Assembly (NCBI GenBank): GCA_032871835.1
Contig: CM065297.1
Coordinates: forward strand, 22,077,098-22,141,097
DNA: 64,000 nucleotides
Direction: 5' to 3'
Source of the DNA: Dipteronia dyeriana
Lineage: Eukaryota > Streptophyta > Magnoliopsida > Sapindales > Sapindaceae
Part shown: positions 34,772 through 46,430 of the stretch, piece after piece
How the letters are laid out: the number at the start of each line of letters is the position of its first letter
Numbering within the stretch: position 1 is the stretch's first letter
Position numbers and translations under genes: made by a program
The notes under the pieces: generated by a model
The model's input: only the letters and a program-made list of their open reading frames with translations
Database searches by the model: none
Told to the model about the DNA's origin: nothing

Positions 34772-36337
34772 CTATAGCAAATGTGTCATATCTCTCATCA
34801 CCATGTTCTCTAGATGCCCATTAAAACTCTTTTGTGGAAAAGCCTTTGTAAAGGGATCCGTAAGATTTTCTGCTGACGTGATCTTGGTAATCGTCACGTC
34901 ACCCCTATGCACAATTTCTCTTAGAAGGTGATACTTTCTTTCAATGTGTTTCCCTCTCTTATGACTTCTTTGATCTCTTGAATTAGCCACTGCTCCACTA
35001 TTGTCACAATTGATAGTGATCTGCTTATTCGCATCAGGAACCACTTCCAAGTCAATCAAGAATTGGTGAAGCCAGACAGCCTCTTTAGCAGCCTCGCATA
35101 TGGCAACATACTCGGCTTCCAAGGTGGAATCGATAGTACAAGATTGCTTGATACTCCTCCATATGACTGCCTTTCCTCCAATAGTAAACACAGATCCTGA
35201 TGTTGATCTCCTAGAGTCATAATTTGACTGAAAATCAGAATATGTATACACAACGGGAATCAAATCCCCTTCAGAGTATACAAGCATATAATCTCTCGTT
35301 CTCCTAAGATACTTGAAAATATGCTTGACAGCTGTTCAGTAATCGGAACCAAGTTTCGATTGAAACCTGCTAACTATGCCCATAGCAAATCAAATATCTT
35401 GTCTAGTACAGAGAATTGCATACATGAGACTTTCAACTGCCGATGCATATGGAACCTTACTCATGAATTGCTCTTCATGCTCATTCTTAGGAACTTGTTC
35501 CTTAGAAAGTTTGATTTCATGTCTGAAAGGTAACATACCTTTCTTGGAATCTCGCATGGAAAACCTAGACAAGAATTTATCTATGTATAAAGCTTGGGAT
35601 AATGCAATCATTCTATTCTTTCTATCCCTTATGACTTGGATACCAAGAATATAACTTGATTCTTCTAAGTCCTTCATATCAAATTGTTTTGCTAACCATT
35701 CTTTTATTGATGTCAAGACACCTACATCGTTTCCGATGAGTAGTATATCATCAACGTAAAGAACTAGGAAAAACAACTTATCGCCTTTAATCCTTTTGTA
35801 TAAACATGGTTCATCAAGGTTTTGAATAAATCCAAAAAATTTCACGGCTTGATCGAACCTTATGTTCCAGGATCTGAATGCTTGTTCCAATCCATATATG
35901 GATCTTTGCACTTGCATACCTTTTCCTCCTGGCCCTTTTCAATGGGTTACATCATGTAGATGCTTTCGTCAAGACTTCCATTAAGGAAAGCTGTCTTGAC
36001 GTCCATTTGCCAAATCTCTAGGTCTAGAGATGCTGCAATGGATAAGAATATCCTAATGGATTTAAGCATGACCACAGGAGAGAAGGTTTCTTCATAATCG
36101 ATACCTTCCTTCTATGTATAACCTTTAGCTACCAATCTAGCTTTAACGGTTTCCACATTTCCATCCATTCCTTTTTTCCTCTTGTATACCTACTTGCACC
36201 CGATGGGTTTTATCCCTTTAGGCAAGTCTACAAGAGATCAGACTTTGTTTTTGAATATAGATTCAATTTTGGATTGCATTGCCTTTTTCCAGTGGCGACA
36301 ATCAGCATCTTCCATAGCTTCATTGTACGTATATGGA
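34772..36337 (-). pseudogene. copia2 reverse transcriptase and RNase H
   Basis: The N-terminal part near 36337-35920 is broken by stops but shows KARLVAKGYT-like and WQMDVKTAFLNG-like blocks in translation. The open frame 35917-35390 has QRSIYGLEQAFRSWNIRF, catalytic YVDD at 35758-35747 and YASAVESLMYAILCTR. A second open frame (35287-34772) is RNase H with YSDFQSNYDSRRSTSG, AEYVAICEAAKEAVWL and NCDNSGAVANS, ending MRDMTHLL just before the polypurine tract. The catalytic Asp pair is kept. Confidence 0.9.
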
Positions 36338-37395
36338 TCATCGTCGTCTGGAAGGTTCTCCTAGACCTATGTATCTCTCGGGTTGTCTAACAACCCTACC
36401 AATACGACAAGGTATGGTAGATTGTTGATCTTGTGTTGGTACAGAACTTACAATTGGGCTAGGTTGCGAAACCTCTTGTGGAATTGTATCTCCTAAAAGC
36501 TCATTCAGGACAATTCTACTTTTAGGCACAAAATTCTTCATATAGTCATTTTCTAGAAATTTAGCATTTGTCGAAACAAATAATTTATGATCTGAAGGAC
36601 TATAAAAATAATATCCTTTTGTTCCTTTCGGATACCCTATAAATATGCATGTTTCTGAATGGGACTCCATCTTTTTTGTCTTTCCTTTTAACACGTGCGC
36701 AGGACATCTAAATATCCTTAAGTGTTGTAAACTAGGCTTTCGCCCAGACCACAACTCATGTGGTGTTTTAGGAACCGACTTAGATAGTACATCGTTTATA
36801 ATGTACATTGCAGTTTGTAAAGCATATCCCCAAAGAAGTAGGGAGCGTTAAATAAATCAACATAGACCTAACCATATCCAAAAAAGTTCTATTTCTCATT
36901 TTTGCCACCCCATTTTGTTGAGGTGTGCCTGGTGTAGAAAACTAAGAAATTATTCCATTAACAATAAGATATTGCTGAAACTCATCAGATAGATATTCTC
37001 CACCACGATTGGACCTCAAGATTTTTATGCGTTTCTCAAGCTGATTTTCAACTTCAACTTTAAATGTTTTGAACATATCAAAAGCATCCGACTTATGTCT
37101 CATGAGATACACATAGCCAAATCTTGAGTGATCATCCGCGAAAGTGATGAAGTACTCATATCCACCTCTAGCTTGAATGCTCATAGGTCCACACACATCA
37201 GTGTGTATCAATCCTAAACATTCGATGGCTCTTGCGCCTTTGGTCGTAAATGACCTTTCGGTCATTTTACCTTCCAAACAAGATTCACAAGTTAGTAGAT
37301 CATCAACCTTTAAGTCACTTCGAGGTCCTTCACTTACCAATCTTTTAATCCTACTAAGGTTAATATGACCTAAGCGTAAATGCCATGTGTAGGTT
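36338..37395 (-). pseudogene. copia2 integrase, catalytically dead
   Basis: After a frameshift near 37397 the frame shows the CESCLEGKMTE zinc-binding segment, LIHTDVCGPM with the first catalytic Asp, RSNRGGEYLS where the second Asp is Asn, and TPQQNGVAKMRNRT where the catalytic Glu is Lys. A stop (TAG) precedes the last motif at about 36945. The C-terminal copia-specific region (36808-36338) follows in another open frame with [16 protein letters not shown] and [19 protein letters not shown]. It could not join DNA even without the stops. Confidence 0.88.
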
Positions 37396-38658
37396 TCATC
37401 TTGATAATTTTACTCTTTTATGATTAGGTTTCGTTGATTCCGTGTCTAACAAGTGAGAGATATTTCCATGCAAATAGAATAAACCGTTTTCCAATGTACC
37501 TTTACAAATAATTTTGTCATTCTTACTAATAATAAAAGCTTTATTAAAAGTAACCGAATAACCAAATTTATTTAAACAAGAAACTGAAATTAAATTCCTC
37601 TTGAATTGAGGTACATAATAAATGTCTATTAAATCTAAATGCCTATAAGAATCTAAACTAATTCTAATATCTCCCACTGAACTAGCAGACACCAACGCTC
37701 CATTGCCTAAACGCAAGTTGAATTCGTTCTCATTAAGTCTTCTCCTTTCCTTGAACCTCTGTAAGGAAAAACAAACATGATTAGTGGCTCCGGAGTCTAT
37801 GATCCAAGAATCCATAGAATCCGCCAAAAAACATGTTTCAAGATAATTAATATTACCTTCTTCCTTTTTGTCTTGAGACTTTGGGCAATTTCTTTTCCAA
37901 TTTCCCTTTTCACCACAAAATAAACACTTTCCTTTGATCTTGGTTACTTTCTTTGTCTCCTTCTTTATAGGTCCTAGTTGCTTTTTCTTCTGTTGTTTCT
38001 TGACCTTCTTACGGGTCTTAACATTAGCAACTTTACCTATGGTATGAATCTCTTGACCCTTGCCTTTCATAAGAATTTTTTCCCTGCTTTGAACATCTTG
38101 CATCAGGCCTTGCAAGGTGTATTCTTTATTATTCAAGGTGTTGTCCAACTTGAATTGATCAAAGGAATCCAACAATGAGTTGACAATCATGTCAATTTTG
38201 GTCTCACCATCTATCTCAGCACCATTCAGTTCAGCAATGTTGAGATGTGCTATGACTTTCATCATGTGATCTTTCACAGCCTGTCCAGGTTTCATCCTAA
38301 GATTCATAAAAACAGTCACTGCCTCTCTCTTAGTCATCCTAGACTTCATAGCAAACATCTCCTCTAGAGATATCATTATATCGTTAGCAGTCTCCATTCC
38401 TTCATGTTGCTGTTGTAACACGTCGGAGATGGTGGCCATAATGTAACATTTAGCCATCTCATCAGAAGACTCCCACTGCTGATACTCATCTCTTTGCTCC
38501 TAAGTAGATTCATTAGTAGAAGTAGGTGGTTTAGGAGTGCACAGAATGAAATTATGCTTTTCGGATTGCAATAAAAGCCCAATTTTCCATTTCTATGTGA
38601 CATAATTATCGCCAGTTAAAGTATTGTCTTTAATGATATTGATTAGGGATGGGGTCAT
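37396..38658 (-). pseudogene. copia2 gag, protease and pre-integrase region
   Basis: Likely start ATG 38658-38656 (MTPSLINIIK). A TAG at 38595-38593 replaces the Trp expected in the conserved NYVTWK-type phrase, and another stop lies near 38503. From 38457 the frame is open for 353 codons: UBN2-type gag domain, a zinc knuckle CLFCGEKGNWKRNCP whose His is Asn, and the protease active site WIIDSGATNHVC near 37800, then the GAG-pre-integrase region ending at 37396. Confidence 0.88.
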
Positions 38659-40000
38659 GATTTCTGAACAATAACAAAAATTATATAAGTAAATAATCAT
38701 GATATAGCACTTTTGAATATTTATCTTGAATAAAATAAAATAATTCAATTGTAAAAATTCAACGGTGATCCAACACCCATAATTGTCACACCTCATTTGG
38801 GAGTTCACAACATTTATTAGTTGGACTAGGTCCCACCTAATTGTTAACATAACAACCAACGTTTTCAATTTTAGATTTGTGATTTTATTAACAAGAACTC
38901 TTGGGAGGATATTAATAAAACCACATCGAGTGTGTTACCATGTTATCGACCTTCAATATAATCCCTTACGAATATCCCTCCTTTGGGAGTAGATATCGTT
39001 TGGGATAATTGTCTAGTCTATTATTGTAAGGAAGTATCTTAATAAATTCCATTCATGAATACCTTTTAGGAGGTTATTCACGAAACATAAAGCTCAACTA
39101 AACTTGGAGGCTGTAGGTGTTCCAAAACACCTTCTCCCACTCAATTATTTAAGGCGTGTGATCAAATTCCAAAAAATGATTTACCAAGTTATCTAGATGC
39201 CAAATTAGATACCTAAATCATTCTATGCATGTTCATACCAAAAGAGATATATGAGTGGCACTCTTATTCTATATGACATGTTATCAAACAATGACAAACA
39301 TTTGCAATATTTACAAAAATATAAATAGCTACAATTTTGGCCCATCCTAGAAAAACAAGTAAATTACATATATCTTGGAATACAAGAACTCCTTTCTTGG
39401 CGAACAAGTCTTCAGGCGACCTTTATCGTTCGGACTCCCTCGGCTACCTCCCATGGGCATGCGCACCCTTCGCCCTTACCCATGGGCATGCACATGCCAC
39501 AAACCCATAAAGGACTGCCATGCGCAGCCCATGGCTACCAAAGGGCTGCTGTGCACAACCCATGCCACAAAAAACTTGGATGCGTGCTCTTCGCACGCAC
39601 GTTCGTTGTTACGGCTCGCGCAGTCCAAACCTTGTTCCGATTGCTACTAATTCTTCAAAGCTTCGAGTCATCAAAACTTGAATATATTACAGAAGAATTT
39701 AAATAATAAAATACTGCAGTTTTTTTGTTACAAAAAAAAAACTTAGCAACTATCAAGAAGGAAATTATGACGATGATAGACCACCCTTCTTGTTACAATC
39801 ACAAAACAAAATACATTGAAATTATAGGACCAAAATTGAGCAATAACAAACCACGAATAAAACATATATATATCCATACATTCCAATGTAAATATATATG
39901 CGAATACCTAGATTGTCATCTCTTACTAAAACATGCATATATACAATAATAAAAAAAAAGATTCACGAACACATACATCAATTAATCAAGGGTACAACAA
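38659..40000 (-). other. copia2 5' leader
   Basis: About 1.3 kb between the primer-binding site and gag with no supported gene. It is AT-rich except for a GC-rich patch at 39410-39640 with repeats of CCCATGGGCATGC. The 91-codon + strand frame at 39375-39650 covers the patch and has no similarity I recognise. Confidence 0.6.
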
Positions 40001-40012
40001 GCTCTGATACCA
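40001..40012 (-). other. Primer-binding site of copia2 (initiator Met tRNA)
   Basis: TGGTATCAGAGC on the - strand, two bases from the 5' LTR, is the classic complement to the 3' end of plant initiator methionine tRNA. Confidence 0.93.
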
Positions 40013-40014
40013 AT

Positions 40015-42214
40015 TGTAGGGAAAATAAAACACACGCAGCGGAAGCGTGAGAAAATTTAATAAAATTAGGGTTTGTGTATAAATAAAAAATTTCCCTATT
40101 AATAACAAAAACCTTAACCGTAGATTAATTAATGTATATAAAAAGTACCGTATCTTTTTCTCGTGACGATTGAACAAACGCCGAATTGATTCCACAAGAT
40201 CTTCCATTCCAATTACGAACGTGAATCACCTAGGAGTGTGGGCCCATTTTCTTTAAATTGTATACCTGAGGATGGAGACAAACAAAATCTTCTTCTTTGT
40301 TAGTCACAATAATCCTCCAAGAGAAAAACCAAGAACGTCCGGTCACTTTTGAATTATCAATTAATTTGATTGAAACTCGTGTGAATCTTGATTCGATGTT
40401 GTACAGAAAACCCTTTTGATGCAAAGGATACTAGTGTACAATCGAAAACAAAAACGTTCCCTATTTTCTCTATGCTTGGCCGAATTCTTCACACGATGAG
40501 TTGGACGAAGTTTTTTTTTATAACAATAAAAAAACAACTTCTCACACCAAAAATTCATTATTGGTCGAATTTAATAGGTCTTATATATAGGAGACTAAAT
40601 CCTCTCTTAAGAATGATTTACTTGGTTGTTAAGAATTCTATCCTTAGGTGGATTTACTTGGTGGTTAAGAATCATTTTCCAAAAGGAATTCTTTCCTACA
40701 CACCAATACTCCTAATCCAACTAAATAGTGTATTTGTAACCATATTAAATACTTCCTAATTTGATTAGATAAATAATTCCTTTTATTTATCTACTTTTCA
40801 AATATAGTCTTTAATATTAATTATACTACCAATAATAGTATAATTTTAGGAGACCATCTCCTACTAGGAAAAAGATTTTGACTTTTAATTAAATAATTAA
40901 TTAATAAAAAAATTAATTAATTTCTATTTAATTAAATAATAAAATAAAAATAATATAATTTAAGTTATTCTTAATAGCCTTGCCGCCCAACACATGTATA
41001 TGGGCCATATATTATTTTTCTTATTTTATTAAATCCATTGGACCTTAATAAAAAGTCCACATGTGAACTGGACCTATTCTTACAAAAAGAAACAAGTTCA
41101 CATGCCTTAATACAATTTTAGATGGACCTCTAAATTGGTCCGGTAGAATATATCAAGTGATCCATGCAAGTGTGTGGATAGGGGAATCTTGGCGGGCTGT
41201 CTAAATTTAAGCTCCAATAGACACAACCCAATCACAATCAACAAATGATTCACTTAGGTCCGATCTATTTAATTTTAGTTTATTCCACTAAAGAACTAAA
41301 TCTGAACTCTTAAATAAAGATAGAATAATTTGATGTTACTCATTCATACCCTAGATAACCTAATTGGAGAAAGTGTATCCTCGTGAAGAATACCAGTAAT
41401 CGTCAAGAGCTCATAGACCTCCTATAGCTCTCCAAGTTACCATATTTACTCATATGACCACATTTTGAACTTGGATATTTTGACTTGTCCAGAAGCCATG
41501 TTTCAATTGTCACTATTGAAAACTTAACTTTAATATTTAATATCCAAAACCTCAAAACATCCATATGATGGTATTCTACTCTCATTTAATAAATGGAGTC
41601 ATGATGTCCATATCTATAAATGAAGTCCTCTATCGATTAACAAATGAATACCACCAAACTATCGAGTATAGACTATGCTATATAATCGTACTCATTGATA
41701 GCTCAAATGATAACACTTGCAACCATAAATCCATCATTTATCTCAAGATTGAGATAGACTCTCCGATTGTTTTCAAATGAAAACTTTTATCCATTGACGG
41801 TTCTAGATAAAATATTTCATTTTGATCCTATTCAATGCACCAAGTGCACTAGATTCTTTTGCCCAAAGACACCACACTTTGATGATTTTAGACTCATCAT
41901 AACACATTTGATCCCACTCAAATGCTAGCAAAATAATCTACAACTTTGACAAGATAAATGCGCCCAACCTTTTATCTTAAGTTGTGAATGTTATTCAAGA
42001 CTAACTAAAGAATTGTGTATACCTCATACATATCTAGATGTATGAACAATTCTTCTTTTCTCATAGTCTTTTGACCTTATGATTTTTAATTTTTACAATT
42101 AAAATAATTAAACAATAAATGCTATAAGCTTTGTTAAAATAGAAATCACTTTATTAATATAAAAAGATTGTCAAATACATTATTATACTCTTGCTATCGA
42201 TCATAATCCTAACA
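40015..42214 (-). repeat. copia2 5' LTR (right copy)
   Basis: 2200 bp, pairing with 32562-34757 with scattered substitutions and a few small indels, for example an insertion near 42035-42050. Confidence 0.93.
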
Positions 42215-42219
42215 ACATC

Positions 42220-42803
42220 ATATAGATGATCTCATCAAGATTGTCATTCAAGAATGCAGTCTTGACATCCATTTGCCAAATTTCGTAATCGAAATAGGCA
42301 GCAATGGATAAGAGAATCCTAGTAGACTTAAACATGGCTACTGGCGAGAAGGTCTCTTCGTAATCGACCCTCTCTTTCTAGGTATAACCTTTGGCCACTA
42401 GCCTTGCCTTGAAGGTCTCTGCCTTGCCTTGAAGGTCTCTACCTTCCCGTCTACTCCTCTCTTTCTCTTGTAGATCCACTTGCACCCTATAGGTTACCCC
42501 ATCCGATAAGTCTACAAGATCCCAGACTGAGTTAGAGTATATGGACTCCATCTCGAGATTCATGGATTTAAGCCATTCCTCTTTATCCGGATCTTCCATT
42601 GCATTCTTAAATGTTAATGGATCATCCACACTATCAGCAGAGACAACACCTTGTCCCACACCTATACCTAAATAGCATTCAGGTTGTCTCACAACCCTCT
42701 CACTACGTCTAGGTGGTAGTGTATCCTGATCAGGAACCATCTGACTCCCAGATGTTTGTAGATCAACAACTCTTGTTGATGAAACACTAGTCTCACCAGG
42801 CTC
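42220..42803 (-). pseudogene. copia1 reverse transcriptase N-terminal half
   Basis: Directly right of copia2. It shows RRSERVVRQPECYLG, EEWLKSMNLEMESI and a KARLVAKGYT block, then in translation DYEETFSPVAMFKSTRIL and WQMDVKTAFLNDNLDE ending at the insertion point. The next conserved block of the same domain is at 32556 on the far side of copia2, so the two halves are one interrupted gene. An imperfect duplication near 42405-42440 (repeated CTTGAAGGTCTCT) shifts the frame. Confidence 0.88.
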
Positions 42804-43692
42804 CTACTCATTTAATACAATCTTGGAACGAAGTTTGTGGTCACTAATGTAATTGTCCTCAAGAAACATTGCATTTGTCGATACAAATACTTTGTTGTCT
42901 TCAGGACTATAGAAGTGTCCACCTCTGGTCTCCTTGGAGTATCCTACAAACAGGCAGACAACAGACTTAGAGTCTAGCTTTCCATTTCTGTTCTTCAGCA
43001 CGTGTGCTGGACACCCCCATATGCGAAAGTATCGTTAACTAGATTTAAGACCATTCTATAACTCTAGGGGAGTCTTAGGAGTAGATTTGGATGGCACTAC
43101 ATTCAAAATGTATGCTGTTGATTGTAATGCATATCCCTTAAAAGGAATTTAGTAATGATGAGAAACTAATCATAGATCTCACCATTTCCATCAGGGTTCT
43201 ATTTCTCCTCTCCGCTACATCATTTTGCTGAGGTGTACCGGGAGCTGTGAGTTGGGAAACTATCCCATGCTCGACTATGAAGTCTTCAAACTCTTGGTCA
43301 AGGTACTCACCTCCACAATCCGATCGTAGTGACTTGATAGTCTTACCTAATTGATTCTCAACTTGAGCTCGGAATTCTTTGAACATTTCAAATGTTTCCG
43401 ACTTCCGTTGCATTAGGTAGACGTATCCGTATCTTGAGTAGTCATCTATAAAGGTGAAATTATACTCATAACCACCCCTAACTTTAACATTCATCGGTCC
43501 ACAAACGTCTGTATGTATAAGCTCTAGCGGTTCTTTAGCTCTAAGCCCTTTTCCAGTAAAAGGTTTCTTAGTCATCTTACCTTCCAGACAAGATTCGCAG
43601 ACAAGTAAGGTGCCAACATTTAACTCACTTAAAGGTCCACTTTTTACTAATCTGTCTATCTGGTCAAGGTTGATATAACCAAGCCTTAGATG
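42804..43692 (-). pseudogene. copia1 integrase
   Basis: CESCLEGKMTKKPF begins the zinc-binding end; the core has LIHTDVCGPMNV, SLRSDCGGEYLDQ and QQNDVAERRNRTL, so all three catalytic acidic residues (D, D, E) are still readable, unlike in copia2. The C-terminal region at 43001-42804 has LFVGYSKETRGGHFY. A frameshift near 43140 and stops between 43002 and 43137 break it. Confidence 0.88.
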
Positions 43693-44208
43693 CTAGAGAT
43701 ACGTGTCATTATCTAGAGAAATCTTATGTCGTTTAGTTTTTGGTTTTTCAACCGAAAACATTTCGGTGTTGAGCAGTGTAGTGTATATTAACGATTTTAA
43801 CACATACAAATTGTTTTCATTAATTCCTGAACAAATATTCAGACCATTCTTTCCAATAATAACAGACTTATTCTTAAAAGAAACATAATATTTTTGTTCT
43901 AACAACTTAGAAACGGAAATTAAATTCCGTGTAAATCCAGGAATATAAAATACATTGTCCAACAATATATAATTATTATAAAAACGTAATCTAATAATGC
44001 CAACTGCTTGTTCCGACACAACATCCCCTGACCCTACACACATTGAGAAGGCTTGCTCCTCTAGCTGTGTCCAAGAATCAGTACATTGTAAAAAAGGACA
44101 AACATGGTTAGTGGCCTCTGAATCAACTATCCAGGGTGAAGAATCATCTTCCATTAAACATGACTCAAGAACAAGAAAATCATATTTACCTTTCTTGGAC
44201 TTCTTCAC
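43693..44208 (-). pseudogene. copia1 protease and GAG-pre-integrase region
   Basis: An open frame of 171 codons with WIVDSEATNHVC, where the Gly of the DSG active-site triad is Glu, followed by the pre-integrase block (YIPGFTRNLISVSKL) and ending at a TAG in the conserved HLRLGYIN segment. This copy would not be an active protease. Confidence 0.88.
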
Positions 44209-44860
44209 TTCTTATTATTGGATAAAGATGGCTCAGCAACGTTTGCCTCACCGGTCTTGTCCTTGTTGTCCTTAGTCAATGACTCAAAGGTAGTGAGTTC
44301 ATTGAGCAACTGTTTGAGATTGAACCTTAACTTGTTCATCTCGTAGTTACTCTTAAACTAATCAAAACTCTTGGAAAGAGTCATCAGTATGATGCTCACT
44401 TGACTGGGTTCATCAATGGCCCCGCCATTGACTTCTGCCTTGTTAAAGTAGAACATCATGCTCATGACATGTTCCCAAACTGAAGTACCTCCTTTATGCG
44501 AGCCAACATAGCGGAACGAATAACTTCGTGCCGCTTTTGCTAGGATGGCTGCCCAAACATAGCTTGCAGTGACTCTATGATTTCGAATGGTGAAGTCATT
44601 GCTTCATGCTTTGTGACAAGCACGTCTGTCATAGAAGCCAACAGATATGTTCGGGCCTTCTCATCAGATGAGACCCATCACTGGTATGCCTCGCAAACAG
44701 TTCATGTGGCATTGACAGCAGGCATTGGAGGACATTCCTCCGTAAACACAAAGTTGAAGCCTTTGGTGACCAATATTGCATTAATGTTAAGTTTCCACTT
44801 AGTGTAGTTATCACTAGTTAATTTGTCCTTTCCGAGAATTTGAAGTAATGCAGAAGACAT
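44209..44860 (-). pseudogene. copia1 gag
   Basis: Likely start ATG 44860-44858 (MSSALLQILG). The N-terminal block KLTSDNYTKWKLNINAIL is the copia gag signature. The frame stops at 44702 and continues in pieces with NGG-A-I-D-style blocks near 44420. No intact zinc knuckle is visible; the part before the protease is Lys-rich. Confidence 0.8.
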
Positions 44861-46415
44861 TATTGCTGAAATAAATAAAACATTCATTCGGTCATTTATT
44901 TTAAAAAAAGTGTGAGTGCTTTGGTATAAATTTAAACATGATGCATGCACATGTTTAACGAACTAGAACTACCCTAAAACTAGTTACTATACCACGACAA
45001 TCCAACATACCACAAAGAAGTGCCGCCTTAGGGTCGGTCAAGTCTTTGCATGTTGGACCGAGACATTCTCAGTCAAATGATATTCTAGAATAACTTTTAT
45101 TCCATATCATTCAACCATCGTTCATTCAGACAGTTTTTTAATTAACAAACTTAATTAAAATCTTCGTGAGTGTAACCTACCATTTCGGATCTCACGAGCT
45201 TAGCTCGAGAATTGGCGCCTTAGGGTCGGTTAATCCCAAAATACCCTCAGAAATCCTATTTGTTAGGAAGTCAACTTTAGTATTGACCTTTGTGGAAACC
45301 CTCTTTAGGGAGGACGAAAGCAATGCCGTCACAAGGCCCCACTCGCATCTCACGGTGTTGAACTAATGATGGAGACCGCGGGATATATATGTCATATATC
45401 CCTCTTCCACTCACTATTTCCAAATTAGGGTTTTCTATTAACCGTTAATGCACCTAGACTCTATAGGACTAAACTACTAACTTTAATCAAGTTATCTAGC
45501 GCATTAATTAATTAGAACCAAATTCTAATTAACTAATAAATTATTAATGATTTTTAACAATTAAAAATCTAATGTATTAGTGAACAATCTAAGATTCAGT
45601 AAACTATTTGCTAAGGTTAGATTATTATGATAGTGTTTACCAAGTTTTAATTATTAAAACTCTAACACTTTATTCGGTTCATTTATTATTAGGTAATTAA
45701 TCATATTAATCCTAATTACAATAAATGACCCTATTAATCTAACTTATTAAACTCTTTAATAACTAGATTTATATTAATGAGAATTGTCAAGTTTTCTAAC
45801 TATTAAAAAACTAATCTCCTTATTCATAGCCAATTATGTATATTGCCCATTTTAATCATATTAAAAAAAAATATAAAATATCAGGCTATGATGCATGTAT
45901 GACATATCAAATATATTTGTGTAGGCACATCAAATCTAAATGACATACATATGCATGATAATGCTTTTAGAATCACATAATATAAAGCATACATGAATTG
46001 ACCGAGAACTGTGGATTGTTTAACCTAAGAAAATTGGAATCCAAAATGACAAAAATACCCCCAAGGCATTCCTTGGTCTTCTTGTAATTTTCGAGTCTTC
46101 CAGTCTCTTCAGGTCACTTCGATTCATCTTATGAATTCTTCTTCGTGATTTTTTCAGGTCTTCAATAGAGGTTACATTTTTTTTACAATACAATAACAGT
46201 AAAAAAAAATAGTAGTAATAAAAAAAATAAAAATAATAATACAACCCATAAACCCTAAATCCACAGTACTATATACTTAACGATAAATAATGTTTTTGTA
46301 AATTAAAAAAAAATTAATATACATACAAAAACATCATACGGTCAATTTAAATCGTGCCTACACAATCATACATACAGGAGCATCGAAAACAATTTCCTGT
46401 TACGAAAATAAAATT
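44861..46415 (-). other. copia1 5' leader
   Basis: About 1.5 kb without a supported gene between the primer site and gag. Two short copies of GCCTTAGGGTCGGT lie near 45027 and 45220. AT-rich otherwise. Confidence 0.6.
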
Positions 46416-46428
46416 GGCTCTAATACCA
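46416..46428 (-). other. Primer-binding site of copia1
   Basis: TGGTATTAGAGCC on the - strand, the initiator Met tRNA site with one C-to-T change. Confidence 0.88.
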
Positions 46429-46430
46429 AT

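Larger units (their letters stand above)
32562..42214 (-). mobile_element. Ty1/copia retrotransposon 'copia2', nested in copia1
   Basis: LTRs at 32562-34757 (2196 bp) and 40015-42214 (2200 bp) begin TGTAGGGAAAATAAAAC and end ATAATCCTAACA on the + strand. Flanks are GCATC (32557-32561) and ACATC (42215-42219), 4 of 5 bases equal. Genes run on the - strand in copia order. LTR ends and sequence differ from copia1 although the proteins are related, so it is a separate family of the same lineage. The element interrupts the copia1 reverse transcriptase exactly between two conserved blocks. Confidence 0.93.

Noticed and set aside
39375..39706. Overlapping frames of 91 and 74 codons in the copia2 leader
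   Set aside because: Follow the GC-rich word repeats; no homology. Noted as a compositional patch only.
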